This document shows positions 44,776-52,943 of a stretch of DNA of 64,000 nucleotides, piece after piece; the first letter of the stretch is position 1; the number at the start of each line of letters is the position of its first letter. Source of the DNA: Candidatus Hydrogenedentota bacterium. GTDB lineage: Bacteria > Hydrogenedentota > Hydrogenedentia > Hydrogenedentales > SLHB01. Location: contig JAKPDK010000184.1 of the NCBI GenBank assembly GCA_029552745.1, positions 62,001 through 126,000 of the forward strand. The letters are read 5' to 3'. The notes beneath the pieces were generated by a model that worked only from the letters and a program-made list of their open reading frames with translations, searched no databases and had not been told where the DNA came from. A program made the translations under genes and the position numbers.

Positions 44776-45861
44776 TCATCTCCGAGCTCTATCCAACGCC
44801 AGTTGGCTGCGCAGACTATTCAGGCTCAATCGAATACGTTCCGCCAACACCTCACCTACACCCTCCACCTGGCACAATTCTTCTTTCGGCGCCCTCATGA
44901 TCTGCTGCAACGATCCAAACCGCTGCACCAGATTCTCGATCAATTGCGGCGTCAACCGCCGCGTCATCGTCAGCAACCGGTATCCCCGCGGCGACAAGTA
45001 GGTGTCTATCGCCTTCATGTTCGCGCCATATCCCAATGCCTGACTGATGTTCTCCAAATTCAGCAGGTCTTGTTGCGATATCTCGATAATCCTTTCGTGC
45101 AGGTCTTCATAGGTCATTCCCGGTTTCAACCGCGCGTAGTCTCGAATCACCAGCTCCGCATCCTCCAACGGAATGATCAGTTCCTTAAGCTGCATGTCGA
45201 TCAACCGCCCCTCCGTGCCCAACTCCACAATGTACGGCTCGATTTCCTGCGTAATGCGCACCACCATGACGTAGCGTTGCACGGTCTTGCAAACATCAAA
45301 AATCGTCACCATATCCTCAAACTCACGCGTGCTCAAGTCTATCGTCGCCTGGTTCAGCGCATTGATGTACTTTTCGAGCGTCTGGATCGCTTGCGTGGCT
45401 TTGCTCAACAACGTGGGGATATTTTCCAACACATGTTTCGTGTCGCACACATATAGCGTCACCGTGGCGCGACGCTCCGAAACGGCTATCACGATACATT
45501 TCGCCTGTTTCGCCAACCGTTCCGCAGCGCGGTGTCTTGTGCCCGTTTCATCCGTAGGAATTCGGTCATCGGGTTTCAAAAACCGATTCGCAAACAGAAT
45601 GCGCGAGGCATCCTCATTCAGAATAATCGCACCATCCATTTTCGACAGTTCGTAGAGCAGCTGCGGCGTATACGGCGCGTTTAACTCCACGCCGCCTTCC
45701 GACAATTCCGCCAAACGTTTCGGGTCCCCGATGCAAATCAAAGCGCCGTTACCACTCTGCCGAATCGCAAATATCGCCTCGCGCAACTTCGTGCCCGGCG
45801 CCACCATCACCACTGCATCGCTGTAATCAAATTTGCTGCTCTTCCGTTTCCCCTTTGTCAT
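44776..45861 (-). CDS. disA: DisA, DNA integrity scanning diadenylate cyclase
   Basis: 361 aa, full DisA length. The N-terminal DAC domain has DGA at 76-78 and RHR at 109-111, the catalytic motifs for c-di-AMP synthesis. A linker helical domain follows, then a helix-hairpin-helix DNA-binding end (LCQVEGVGEVLAERIR). DisA senses branched DNA and makes c-di-AMP. It lies directly after radA, a neighbour pair known from Bacillus, and directly before pyrK, which is less usual. Confidence 0.95.
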   Translation of the reverse strand: MTKGKRKSSKFDYSDAVVMVAPGTKLREAIFAIRQSGNGALICIGDPKRLAELSEGGVELNAPYTPQLLYELSKMDGAIILNEDASRILFANRFLKPDDRIPTDETGTRHRAAERLAKQAKCIVIAVSERRATVTLYVCDTKHVLENIPTLLSKATQAIQTLEKYINALNQATIDLSTREFEDMVTIFDVCKTVQRYVMVVRITQEIEPYIVELGTEGRLIDMQLKELIIPLEDAELVIRDYARLKPGMTYEDLHERIIEISQQDLLNLENISQALGYGANMKAIDTYLSPRGYRLLTMTRRLTPQLIENLVQRFGSLQQIMRAPKEELCQVEGVGEVLAERIRLSLNSLRSQLALDRARR

Positions 45862-45889
45862 ATTTCACTCCATCCTTCGCTGTCTCGTT

Positions 45890-47248
45890 CTAGCAAAACG
45901 CCGCCTCAATCGCCTCCGTCAACCTCTCTACCGCCACGACCTCAAGGTCCGACACATCGATATCTTTGGCACAACTTTTGGGCACAAGGCACCGGGTGAA
46001 ACCGAATTTTCCAACCTCCCCCACCCGACGCCGCGCCATGTCCGCCGCACGTATCTCTCCCGCCAAACCCACTTCGCCAAAAACCGCCAGGTTCTCGGGC
46101 AAAGGCTTGTCCAACAGACTCGACACAAGCGCCAACGCAACCGCCAAGTCGGACGCGGGCTCATCCAGTCTCACCCCACCCGCTACGTTAACAAAAACAT
46201 CCCGATCAGAAAAATGATAAGCCGCACGTTTCTCCAAAACAGCAAGAATCAGCGCCACCCGATTCCCACTCACGCCCGATACCGTCCGCCGCGGGGAACC
46301 AAACGCCGGCTCTCCCACCAGCCCCTGCACCTCCACCAATAATGGCCTGGTCCCTTCCATGCTAGGAAATACCACCGACCCACTCGCTCCCCGCGCTCGC
46401 TCGCTCAAAAACAACGCACTCGGGTCCGGAACCTCGCACAAACCCTGCTCCGTCATCTCAAACACGCCAATTTCATACGTCGAACCGAATCGGTTTTTCA
46501 CGGATCGGAGAATGCGTAACGCATGTCGTCCTTCGCCCTCAAAATACAGCACCGTGTCCACCAAATGTTCCAACAGACGTGGCCCCGCAATCGCCCCGTC
46601 TTTGGTCACATGACCTACCAGAAATATGGGAATCGTACATCCTTTTGCGAGCCGCAAAAACTCGTTGGCGCACTCCCTCACTTGTGCCACACTCCCCGGC
46701 ACCCCTTCCAAATCGGAGGAATACATGGATTGTATCGAGTCCACAACCGCCAACGAATACTCGCCATCTCGAATGCAGTCCCGCACGCGACTCAACTCTG
46801 TCTCGGGCAAGATAAACAGGTTTTCCGCCAACCTCCCCAACCTACGCGCCCGCAACCGCGTTTGCGCAAAGGACTCCTCACCCGAAACATAAAGAACTTT
46901 GCCCACCTCCTCCGCCACAAAGTGCGACACCTGCAACATCAGCGTGGACTTGCCAATGCCCGGGTCCCCGCCAATCAGTGTTAACGAACCCGGCACAATT
47001 CCCCCGCCCAGAACTCGGTCGCACTCCCCACTCCCCGTTGAAATCCGCGCGGTAATATCCGAAACCTGCTCCGTAATCGAAACAGGCGACGTCATATCCG
47101 ATAACGAAAGCCGCTTGTGAATGCCCGGACGCGATACTTCCCCCTCAGCAATCGTATTCCACTCGCCACACTCGCTGCACCGCCCCATCCACCTCATGAA
47201 CGATGCGCCGCAGCTCTGACATACATACGTTGTCTTTGATTTCACCAT
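45890..47248 (-). CDS. radA: DNA repair protein RadA (Sms)
   Basis: 452 aa. A zinc finger with Cys10, Cys13, Cys24 and Cys27 (CQSCGASF, CSECGEW), Walker A at about 93-101 (GGDPGIGKS), the KNRFG motif (LRSVKNRFGSTYEIGVFEM) and the C-terminal LonB-like domain with VNVAGGVRLDEPASDLAVA are all present. RadA drives branch migration in recombination. The ATG at 47248, with GGAG six bases upstream, gives the zinc finger directly at the N terminus; a start at 47392 would add 48 unsupported residues. First gene of the radA-disA-pyr run. Confidence 0.95.
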   Translation of the reverse strand: MVKSKTTYVCQSCGASFMRWMGRCSECGEWNTIAEGEVSRPGIHKRLSLSDMTSPVSITEQVSDITARISTGSGECDRVLGGGIVPGSLTLIGGDPGIGKSTLMLQVSHFVAEEVGKVLYVSGEESFAQTRLRARRLGRLAENLFILPETELSRVRDCIRDGEYSLAVVDSIQSMYSSDLEGVPGSVAQVRECANEFLRLAKGCTIPIFLVGHVTKDGAIAGPRLLEHLVDTVLYFEGEGRHALRILRSVKNRFGSTYEIGVFEMTEQGLCEVPDPSALFLSERARGASGSVVFPSMEGTRPLLVEVQGLVGEPAFGSPRRTVSGVSGNRVALILAVLEKRAAYHFSDRDVFVNVAGGVRLDEPASDLAVALALVSSLLDKPLPENLAVFGEVGLAGEIRAADMARRRVGEVGKFGFTRCLVPKSCAKDIDVSDLEVVAVERLTEAIEAAFC

Positions 47249-47854
47249 CACCAACTCCAGGACTTGCGCTAGAATAACAAATCCCCATCCCCGGATTGAA
47301 CTGGAACCCGATTCTCCCTTTTTCGACATCAAATTGACAACCAATATGCAAATCCATTTTGGCTTTTGGACCAGCCTCTTTCTTATCACCACACAAAACG
47401 CGCCAACGTTCGGTACATAGGATCACGCCAGATACATAGGATCACGCCCACTCTTCCACCCATTGCCCTACCGGACTGCCATTGCGAAGAGTGGAGTCCC
47501 CAACGTTTCCGTAAGGGCGAGGCCGCGTGCTCCCCCTACAGGGGATAATGGGGAGGGGTTACACCCTATCCCGTTGGGTTTGGTGTCCCCCCACGGTTGT
47601 CATTGCGAGGAGCGAGTCTTCGAAGCGACGAAGCAATCCCCTCAACCGCGTAGCGCAAGAGGACAACGAGCATGGTTATGCCCGAAATCCCAAAGGGATT
47701 GCCGCGTCGTGCATGGCGGCACCCCTCGCAATGTCACGGATTAGGGTACGGGATGAATGCGCGGGTTTGACCCTTAAGCTGCGTTTTGGCATACTCGACC
47801 AGACCCGACGTCTGACTGAAACACGGGGTATCGTTTACAGACAGGTGAATCACT
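47249..47854. other. Divergent intergenic region with short tandem repeat and repeat copy 4
   Basis: 606 bases between radA and the symporter gene. TACATAGGATCACGCC occurs twice with a 19-base period (47414-47429, 47433-47448). A fragment like the left end of the inverted-repeat element, CATTGCGAAGAGTGGAGTCCC, lies near 47479-47500, and the full copy 4 is at 47598-47736. AGGTGA just before 47855 is the symporter ribosome site. Confidence 0.55.
47598..47736 (+). repeat. Intergenic inverted-repeat element, copy 4
   Basis: 139 bp, from TGTCATTGCGAGGAGCG to CCTCGCAATGTCA; the last end has a changed base relative to the usual CAATGACA. The left arm has CGAAGCGACGAAGCAATCCCC, the right arm GGGATTGCCGCGTCGTGC. 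Confidence 0.88.
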
Positions 47855-49417
47855 ATGGATCAAGTTACTACAGGACTCCATCCCATCGACCTTATCACCA
47901 TTACCACATACATGGTGGGCGTCTTCATTTTAGGGACGTTTTACGGGAAATATGTGAACAATTCTAAGGACTTCTTCCTAGCCAGTCGAACTCTTCCGTT
48001 TTGGGCAATCGGCATGTCCATTGTGGTGTCGGACATCGGCGCTATGGACTTTGTGGCTGTGGCGGGAAGTGCATACACCCACGGAATTGCTGTAGCCAAT
48101 TTCGATTGGATCGGCTCCATGCCTGCAATGGTATTCGCGGCTTTTCTCTTCATACCCTATTTCTGGCGGTCAGGGGTTTACAGTGTGCCGGAGTTTCTCG
48201 GACGCCGCTACAACACGGCTGTCCAGATGTTGCACGCCTTCATTTGGGGCGTATTTCTTTTGACCATGCTCGCGCTTATGCTATGGGTCACCGGAAACAA
48301 TATCTTGAACACCATTCTCGGTTGGAATACTCAAACCGTTATTTGGATGACGGTGTTTGTGTGCGGTGTCTACACTTTCTCGGGGGGCCTTTCCGCCGTG
48401 GTGATGACAGACGTGGTGCAGCTCATTGTCATGTTTGTAGGCGGCCTTGCCCTGCTATTCCTTAGCATGTGGGAGGTTGGCGGCTGGTTCGAAATGAAAC
48501 AAAAGATCCTCGCGCTGGGTCCGGAATATCAAGAGCATTTCCGCATCTTATTACCGCACGACACGCCAAAACCCTACCCGTGGACAGGCATCGTTTTCGG
48601 ATTGGGATTCGTGCTTGCCGTAGCCTACATGAGTGGAAACCAAGTCATTGTGCAGCGCACATTCGGTGCTCGGTCTGAATGGGACGCAAAAGGCGGCATG
48701 CTTTTCGGGGGATTCTTGAAGTCGTTTATCCCGCTGATGGTTGCTATTCCTGGATTGTGCGCGATTCTTATCGTGCCTGGGCTCGAAACCGGTGACCTCG
48801 CGGTACCCAACATGATCAAAATCTTGATGCCGCCCGGGCTTCGCGGCCTCATGTTCATCGCCTTATTTGCCGCGCTGATGTCCAGCGTGGATTCCACGCT
48901 TAACTCGGCTACAACCATCTGGACGACCGACCTTTACGGCAAAGTGTTGGGATGGATAACTGGAAAACCCATTTCCGACCGCCACATTTTGGTCATGGGT
49001 CGTCTGTTCACCGCAGTTTTCATCATTACCGGCGGCATACTGGCTCCTGTGGTCGGGAAAGCAGAAAGCCTATACGTGTTCATCCAATCCGCGCTTTCTA
49101 TGTTTCAGGGGCCCACGTTGGCCATTCTGCTACTCGGTGTCATCTGGCGTCGCGCCACGGGCTGGGGCGCTTTCGCGGGACTTTCCCTCGGAGTAGTTTT
49201 CACCACAGTGCTCAACAACGTGGAAAACCTTTTCCCGTCTGACGATCCGTTCTTGTTTGTTGCGTGGTGGTCGTTTGTCTTTTCATGTATCGTCACGATC
49301 GTAATCAGCCTTCTCACCCAACCGGAACCGGAGGAGAAAATCCGCGGATTAGTTTGGGGACAAGTCATGCAAGATGAAACAGCACAACACGTACTTCGGG
49401 AAAGGACTGGCTCATGA
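47855..49417 (+). CDS. Sodium:solute symporter (SSS family)
   Basis: 520 aa with about 13 membrane segments. The SSS pattern is clear: FFLASRTLPFWAIGMSIVVSD early, then a long core with SGGLSAVVMTDVVQLIVMFVGG, GLRGLMFIALFAALMSSVDSTLNSA (the Na2-site region) and a final hydrophobic pair. The solute cannot be predicted. The TGA stop overlaps the ATG of the next gene, and three small genes follow on the same strand, so the four may form an operon. Confidence 0.92.
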   Translation: MDQVTTGLHPIDLITITTYMVGVFILGTFYGKYVNNSKDFFLASRTLPFWAIGMSIVVSDIGAMDFVAVAGSAYTHGIAVANFDWIGSMPAMVFAAFLFIPYFWRSGVYSVPEFLGRRYNTAVQMLHAFIWGVFLLTMLALMLWVTGNNILNTILGWNTQTVIWMTVFVCGVYTFSGGLSAVVMTDVVQLIVMFVGGLALLFLSMWEVGGWFEMKQKILALGPEYQEHFRILLPHDTPKPYPWTGIVFGLGFVLAVAYMSGNQVIVQRTFGARSEWDAKGGMLFGGFLKSFIPLMVAIPGLCAILIVPGLETGDLAVPNMIKILMPPGLRGLMFIALFAALMSSVDSTLNSATTIWTTDLYGKVLGWITGKPISDRHILVMGRLFTAVFIITGGILAPVVGKAESLYVFIQSALSMFQGPTLAILLLGVIWRRATGWGAFAGLSLGVVFTTVLNNVENLFPSDDPFLFVAWWSFVFSCIVTIVISLLTQPEPEEKIRGLVWGQVMQDETAQHVLRERTGS

Positions 49418-49872
49418 GCTCGGAACATTCAGATTTCGAAAGCCGCCTCGCGCGCCTCGAAAGATTACAGAACACGGTGGTGGCAATTCAGGTGATTTCT
49501 TTATTCCTCGCAGGGATGATCGTTTTGGTTCTCTTCGTACCCGAACTCAGCACAGCACTGCGTGCAGGCCTCTCGCCCGACCGGGTGTCCTCGGCAATCA
49601 ATGAGGCATTCGGTCCCTTGCTCCGCCCCATTTTCAAACCCATCGACACGTTCTTAAGCGGTCTGAGCGCTTTTCCCAGGGCATCGAGAATCGTTCCGTC
49701 GTTGGTTGCAATCGGGTACTTCGTTGGCACCATGGTTTGGGTCTTCGTAGGACTTAAAAAGCAATTCGTCAATCTGGATGCCCCAAGCCAACGGATATGG
49801 CATGACTTAAGATTTTGGACCATCGTATCCATGCTTCCCCACGTGGTCGTCTATCTTTATTTTATCGGATGA
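49414..49872 (+). CDS. Hypothetical membrane protein next to the symporter
   Basis: 152 aa, overlapping the symporter stop (ATGA). An N-terminal amphipathic helix (SDFESRLARLERLQNTV) leads to a membrane segment (VVAIQVISLFLAGMIVLVLF), a loop with SPDRVSSAINEAFGPLLRPI, a second segment (SLVAIGYFVGTMVWVFVGL) and a third near the C terminus (WTIVSMLPHVVVYLYF). Family unknown. Position and coupling suggest a partner of the symporter. Confidence 0.65.
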   Translation: MSSEHSDFESRLARLERLQNTVVAIQVISLFLAGMIVLVLFVPELSTALRAGLSPDRVSSAINEAFGPLLRPIFKPIDTFLSGLSAFPRASRIVPSLVAIGYFVGTMVWVFVGLKKQFVNLDAPSQRIWHDLRFWTIVSMLPHVVVYLYFIG

Positions 49873-49908
49873 CATGACAAATCGATTTGTCCGGAGAAAG
49901 AAAATGCT

Positions 49909-50160
49909 ATGAACGAAGAAAAACCAAATACTTCCCCTTCGCAGCCTGCGCGTGAACACACGCGCCGTGATGCAGAGACGGCACTGCTCTTGGGTGGTTT
50001 CGTCTTTCTTATCTCCCTTCCCGTTTTGATTGGAACTTTCTTCGCCCAACAAACCCACGCTCAAATCGTCAACTTCATCGCCGGGATGGTTCTTTTGGGC
50101 GTCGGCGCGGGTATTGCAGCATGGGGTTGGCTGACAATACAGAAAACCTCATGCCGTTAA
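49909..50160 (+). CDS. Small two-helix membrane protein
   Basis: 83 aa. A charged N-terminal tail (residues 1-24, ending TRRDAETA) precedes two membrane helices (LLLGGFVFLISLPVLIGTFF and VNFIAGMVLLGVGAGIAAWGW). GGAGAAAG lies upstream of the ATG. It ends within the start region of the next gene, overlapping by 10 bases. No family recognised. Confidence 0.6.
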   Translation: MNEEKPNTSPSQPAREHTRRDAETALLLGGFVFLISLPVLIGTFFAQQTHAQIVNFIAGMVLLGVGAGIAAWGWLTIQKTSCR

Positions 50161-50750
50161 AGAGATATGTGCCCCCCACGGTCTCCCGCGAAGATGCTTT
50201 GCTCATCTTCCAGACAAGAAGAAACCGATGGATCGACTTTCTCAGGCGTCTGACTCATTTCTCGCGGCGCTGCGATTCAAAACCCCTGCTGGTCGAAATG
50301 GTGTGGCTTCCCCACTATCTAGTTACGTTCCAAGCTCGCCGCGGCTCCAACCTAGGAACCCTATACACTGTCGTTGAGTCCTATTCCAGCACATTTTCCA
50401 TACTCGAAAGTGAACCAACATTGACCGAAGCCCCGTTGATTGAAAATGTACTACCCGTAGGTTCATCCCCCGAAACTGCCGCAAAAACAGCTCGGGAATC
50501 GCTTGCGATTGCGACCTTACGAAACCACGAAATGAAAAAGGTATCCATTGCATCCCTTCTCCAAATTGCCCTCATCTATCTTCCTTTTTGGGTGTGTCAT
50601 TATGAACGTCGGCGTGACCGGCGGGACTTTGTCGCGATTGACGCCCAATCAGGCAAAATAGTGCCCGCAAAACTCAAAAACGCAATCATGAACGGATTTA
50701 TCGCAGCTTACAAACAGAAAAACAACGGCACCCTCACGCGTCGCGGTTGA
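50151..50750 (+). CDS. Hypothetical protein of the symporter cluster
   Basis: 199 aa from MPLKRY. A mixed, folded-looking protein with VEMVWLPHYLVTFQARRG, TLYTVVESYSSTFSIL and a terminal ALIYLPFWVCHYERRRDRRDFVAIDAQSGKIV. The W-x-P-x-Y/H and PFWVCHYER patterns resemble domains that recognise metal or small ligands, but I cannot name one. The ATG at 50151 overlaps the previous gene by 10 bases. It overlaps the convergent SDR gene by 17 bases. Confidence 0.55.
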   Translation: MPLKRYVPPTVSREDALLIFQTRRNRWIDFLRRLTHFSRRCDSKPLLVEMVWLPHYLVTFQARRGSNLGTLYTVVESYSSTFSILESEPTLTEAPLIENVLPVGSSPETAAKTARESLAIATLRNHEMKKVSIASLLQIALIYLPFWVCHYERRRDRRDFVAIDAQSGKIVPAKLKNAIMNGFIAAYKQKNNGTLTRRG

Positions 50751-51582
50751 GATCGCCTCTGCGACGCCGCTCCAATACCCCCATCCGTCTTTTCGTCGCT
50801 AAACGTACCATCCAACGCCAAGTGCGAGGAAAATGACGCGAAAGCAGAATCATTAACTTGGCGTGATGGGTGACGATTACCTCAGGACGTTTTTTATAAA
50901 TGCCACGAACAATGATCTTCGCTGCTCGTTCCGCCGGCATCACCAACCACGACGGTGCCGGATCGGGCATATCTTCGTGCACAACCCCACGATTGTCCGT
51001 ACGTCGTATGTCGCTCTCTACCAGTCCTGGCAAAATACATGTCACAGCAATGCCGTACTCAGCCAATTCGTAGTACAGGCACTCCGCCAACCCGCACAGA
51101 GCGAATTTGCTGGCACCATAAGGAGTTCCCGTCGGCAAACCTACACGTCCCATCAGGCTGGAAACGATCGCTACGCGTCCGCGGGAGGCTTTCAAGAACG
51201 GCAAAACCGCGTATATCGTGTCAATCACCCCAAAAACATTTGTGGCAAATTGACGTCTGAAATCATCGGTCGTCAACCGTTCGAACATCCCCGTCACACC
51301 AAACCCCGCATTTGCCACCGCAACATCAATCTTGCCGAATCGCGCTACGGTAGTCTTCACCGCTTCATCCAGACTGTTACGATCCGTGACATCACAAACG
51401 CACACTTCGGCTTGGCCGGCTTTTGACTCAATTTCCCGCTTCAACTCGCGTAGGCGATCTTCACGGCGGGCAACTAGCGAAACGGAAGCGCCCTGTTGGG
51501 AAAACTCCCGCGCCAATGCCGCCCCAATTCCTGAAGACGCCCCCGTCAAAAACACAACATGGCCATCAAATAACGCTTTCAT
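50734..51582 (-). CDS. Short-chain dehydrogenase/reductase
   Basis: 282 aa, classical SDR. Nucleotide motif FLTGASSGIGAALAREF, NAG motif VAVANAGFG, catalytic Ser in VAIVSSLMGR and Y-x-x-x-K in TPYGASKFAL. The long C-terminal helical tail (about 240-282) with many Arg may contact a membrane or large substrate. Substrate unknown. The start at 51582 gives the usual short N terminus; an ATG at 51609 is the alternative. It lies 19 bases after the isocitrate/isopropylmalate-dehydrogenase-like gene on the same strand. Confidence 0.85.
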   Translation of the reverse strand: MKALFDGHVVFLTGASSGIGAALAREFSQQGASVSLVARREDRLRELKREIESKAGQAEVCVCDVTDRNSLDEAVKTTVARFGKIDVAVANAGFGVTGMFERLTTDDFRRQFATNVFGVIDTIYAVLPFLKASRGRVAIVSSLMGRVGLPTGTPYGASKFALCGLAECLYYELAEYGIAVTCILPGLVESDIRRTDNRGVVHEDMPDPAPSWLVMPAERAAKIIVRGIYKKRPEVIVTHHAKLMILLSRHFPRTWRWMVRLATKRRMGVLERRRRGDLNRDA

Positions 51583-51601
51583 TTCCCGGTGTTTCCCATC
51601 T

Positions 51602-52615
51602 TCAACCATTCATTGCTCGAATAACGGCCTCTGTAAACGTTTTAGTTGTCCCACGCCCCCCGATATCCGGAGTAAGATCTTCCAGACGACGCCGCCCCAA
51701 AACATGGTTGTATGCATTCTTAATTCGTTCCGCAGCTGCGGTCTCCCCCAAGTAGTTGAGCATCATCACCGCAGACATGATCAAAGCCAACGGATTTGCC
51801 ACATTCTTTCCGGCGATGTCCGGTGCACTACCATGAACGGCCTCGAATACGGCGCATGTGTCTCCGATGTTTGCCCCCGGCACAACTCCCAATCCCCCCA
51901 CCAGCCCAGCACACAAATCACTCACCATATCGCCATAAAGATTTTCCAAAAGCAACATGTCAAACTGCGAAGGGTCTTTCACCAGCTGCATGCACCCGTT
52001 ATCGATAATCAGTTCGTTATATTCAATGTCCGGCGCCTCCGCAGTCCGCACGGCTCGCGCACATTCCAAAAACAAGCCGTCCGTCATTTTCATGATATTG
52101 GCTTTGTGAAAAACCGTCACCTTCTTGCGGCCCCGCTCGTGCGCGTAACGGAACGCAAAACGGGCAATCCGCTCGCACGCCTTCCGTGTGGTGACCTTCA
52201 GACTCGTCACGACACCTTCGGTCACTTCATTCTCAATACCCGAATAAAGCCCCTCCGTGTTTTCCCGAATGACCACCAATTCTACATTGTCATAACGTGT
52301 TTGAATACCCGGCATACTCCGTACAGGCCGCACTGCGGCATAGAGGTTCAGTTTCTTTCGGAGCTGGACGTTTACACTCTTAAACCCGCCACCAATTGGA
52401 GTCGTGACGGGACCTTTTAATGCGACTTGATAGCGCTGGATTGCTTCCAACGTCTCTTGAGGCAAAACGTCACCATATTTCGCTACAGCGCCCGCACCCG
52501 CTGCAAGCTCCAACCAATTTATTTCCGCTCCAGAAGCATCTACAACCAATCGCGCGGCTCTGGCAACCTCGGGACCTATGCCATCTCCAGGAATCAGACA
52601 TACTGTGTGTTTCAA
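51602..52615 (-). CDS. Isocitrate/isopropylmalate dehydrogenase family (NAD-type isocitrate dehydrogenase likely)
   Basis: 337 aa. It begins HTVCLIPGDGIGPEVARAA and has the VVIRENTEGLYSGIE phosphorylation-loop-like substrate motif, HKANIMKMTDGLFLE and the C-terminal NAD loop FEAVHGSAPDIAGKNVANPLAL. The ENTEGLYSG motif fits NAD-dependent isocitrate or homoisocitrate dehydrogenase better than LeuB. No citrate synthase, aconitase or leucine genes are adjacent to decide. It precedes the SDR gene as its likely operon partner. Confidence 0.85.
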   Translation of the reverse strand: MKHTVCLIPGDGIGPEVARAARLVVDASGAEINWLELAAGAGAVAKYGDVLPQETLEAIQRYQVALKGPVTTPIGGGFKSVNVQLRKKLNLYAAVRPVRSMPGIQTRYDNVELVVIRENTEGLYSGIENEVTEGVVTSLKVTTRKACERIARFAFRYAHERGRKKVTVFHKANIMKMTDGLFLECARAVRTAEAPDIEYNELIIDNGCMQLVKDPSQFDMLLLENLYGDMVSDLCAGLVGGLGVVPGANIGDTCAVFEAVHGSAPDIAGKNVANPLALIMSAVMMLNYLGETAAAERIKNAYNHVLGRRRLEDLTPDIGGRGTTKTFTEAVIRAMNG

Positions 52616-52943
52616 CCCGAAACCCTCCTAACCTTCAAGCGAATCTCGCTTTCGCTACTTCAACAACTATCGTAAAACAAACAATCGCGACACAAAAACT
52701 CTTTCCGAAAACGTCCATGTTCTTTTTGGCATCCCGCTCAGTCCAAAACATGCTACAGGAAACCGACTGGCAAAATCGCCACTCTTCTTAAGCGGTTCCC
52801 CCCCAACTTTTCATCTTGAGATTTTCCCTCGGCATTGATAAGATGAAAAGTGTTGTTTGGGAGGCGTAGAATATCATCGCGGACAGTACTACCCCATGGG
52901 AAAGTACGTGTTTTGAGTTTCATAACCTGTGGAGATACGGAAA
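52616..52943. other. Divergent intergenic region with a 12-bp inverted repeat
   Basis: 328 bases between the isocitrate-dehydrogenase-like gene and a BamD-like gene. A perfect inverted repeat ACTTTTCATCTT / AAGATGAAAAGT (52806-52817, 52840-52851) with a 22-base loop stands out. No clear promoter pair could be chosen. Confidence 0.55.

Noticed and set aside
47463-47967. Overlapping frames through repeat copy 4 to the symporter start
   Set aside because: They read the repeat and the 5' end of the symporter in another frame.
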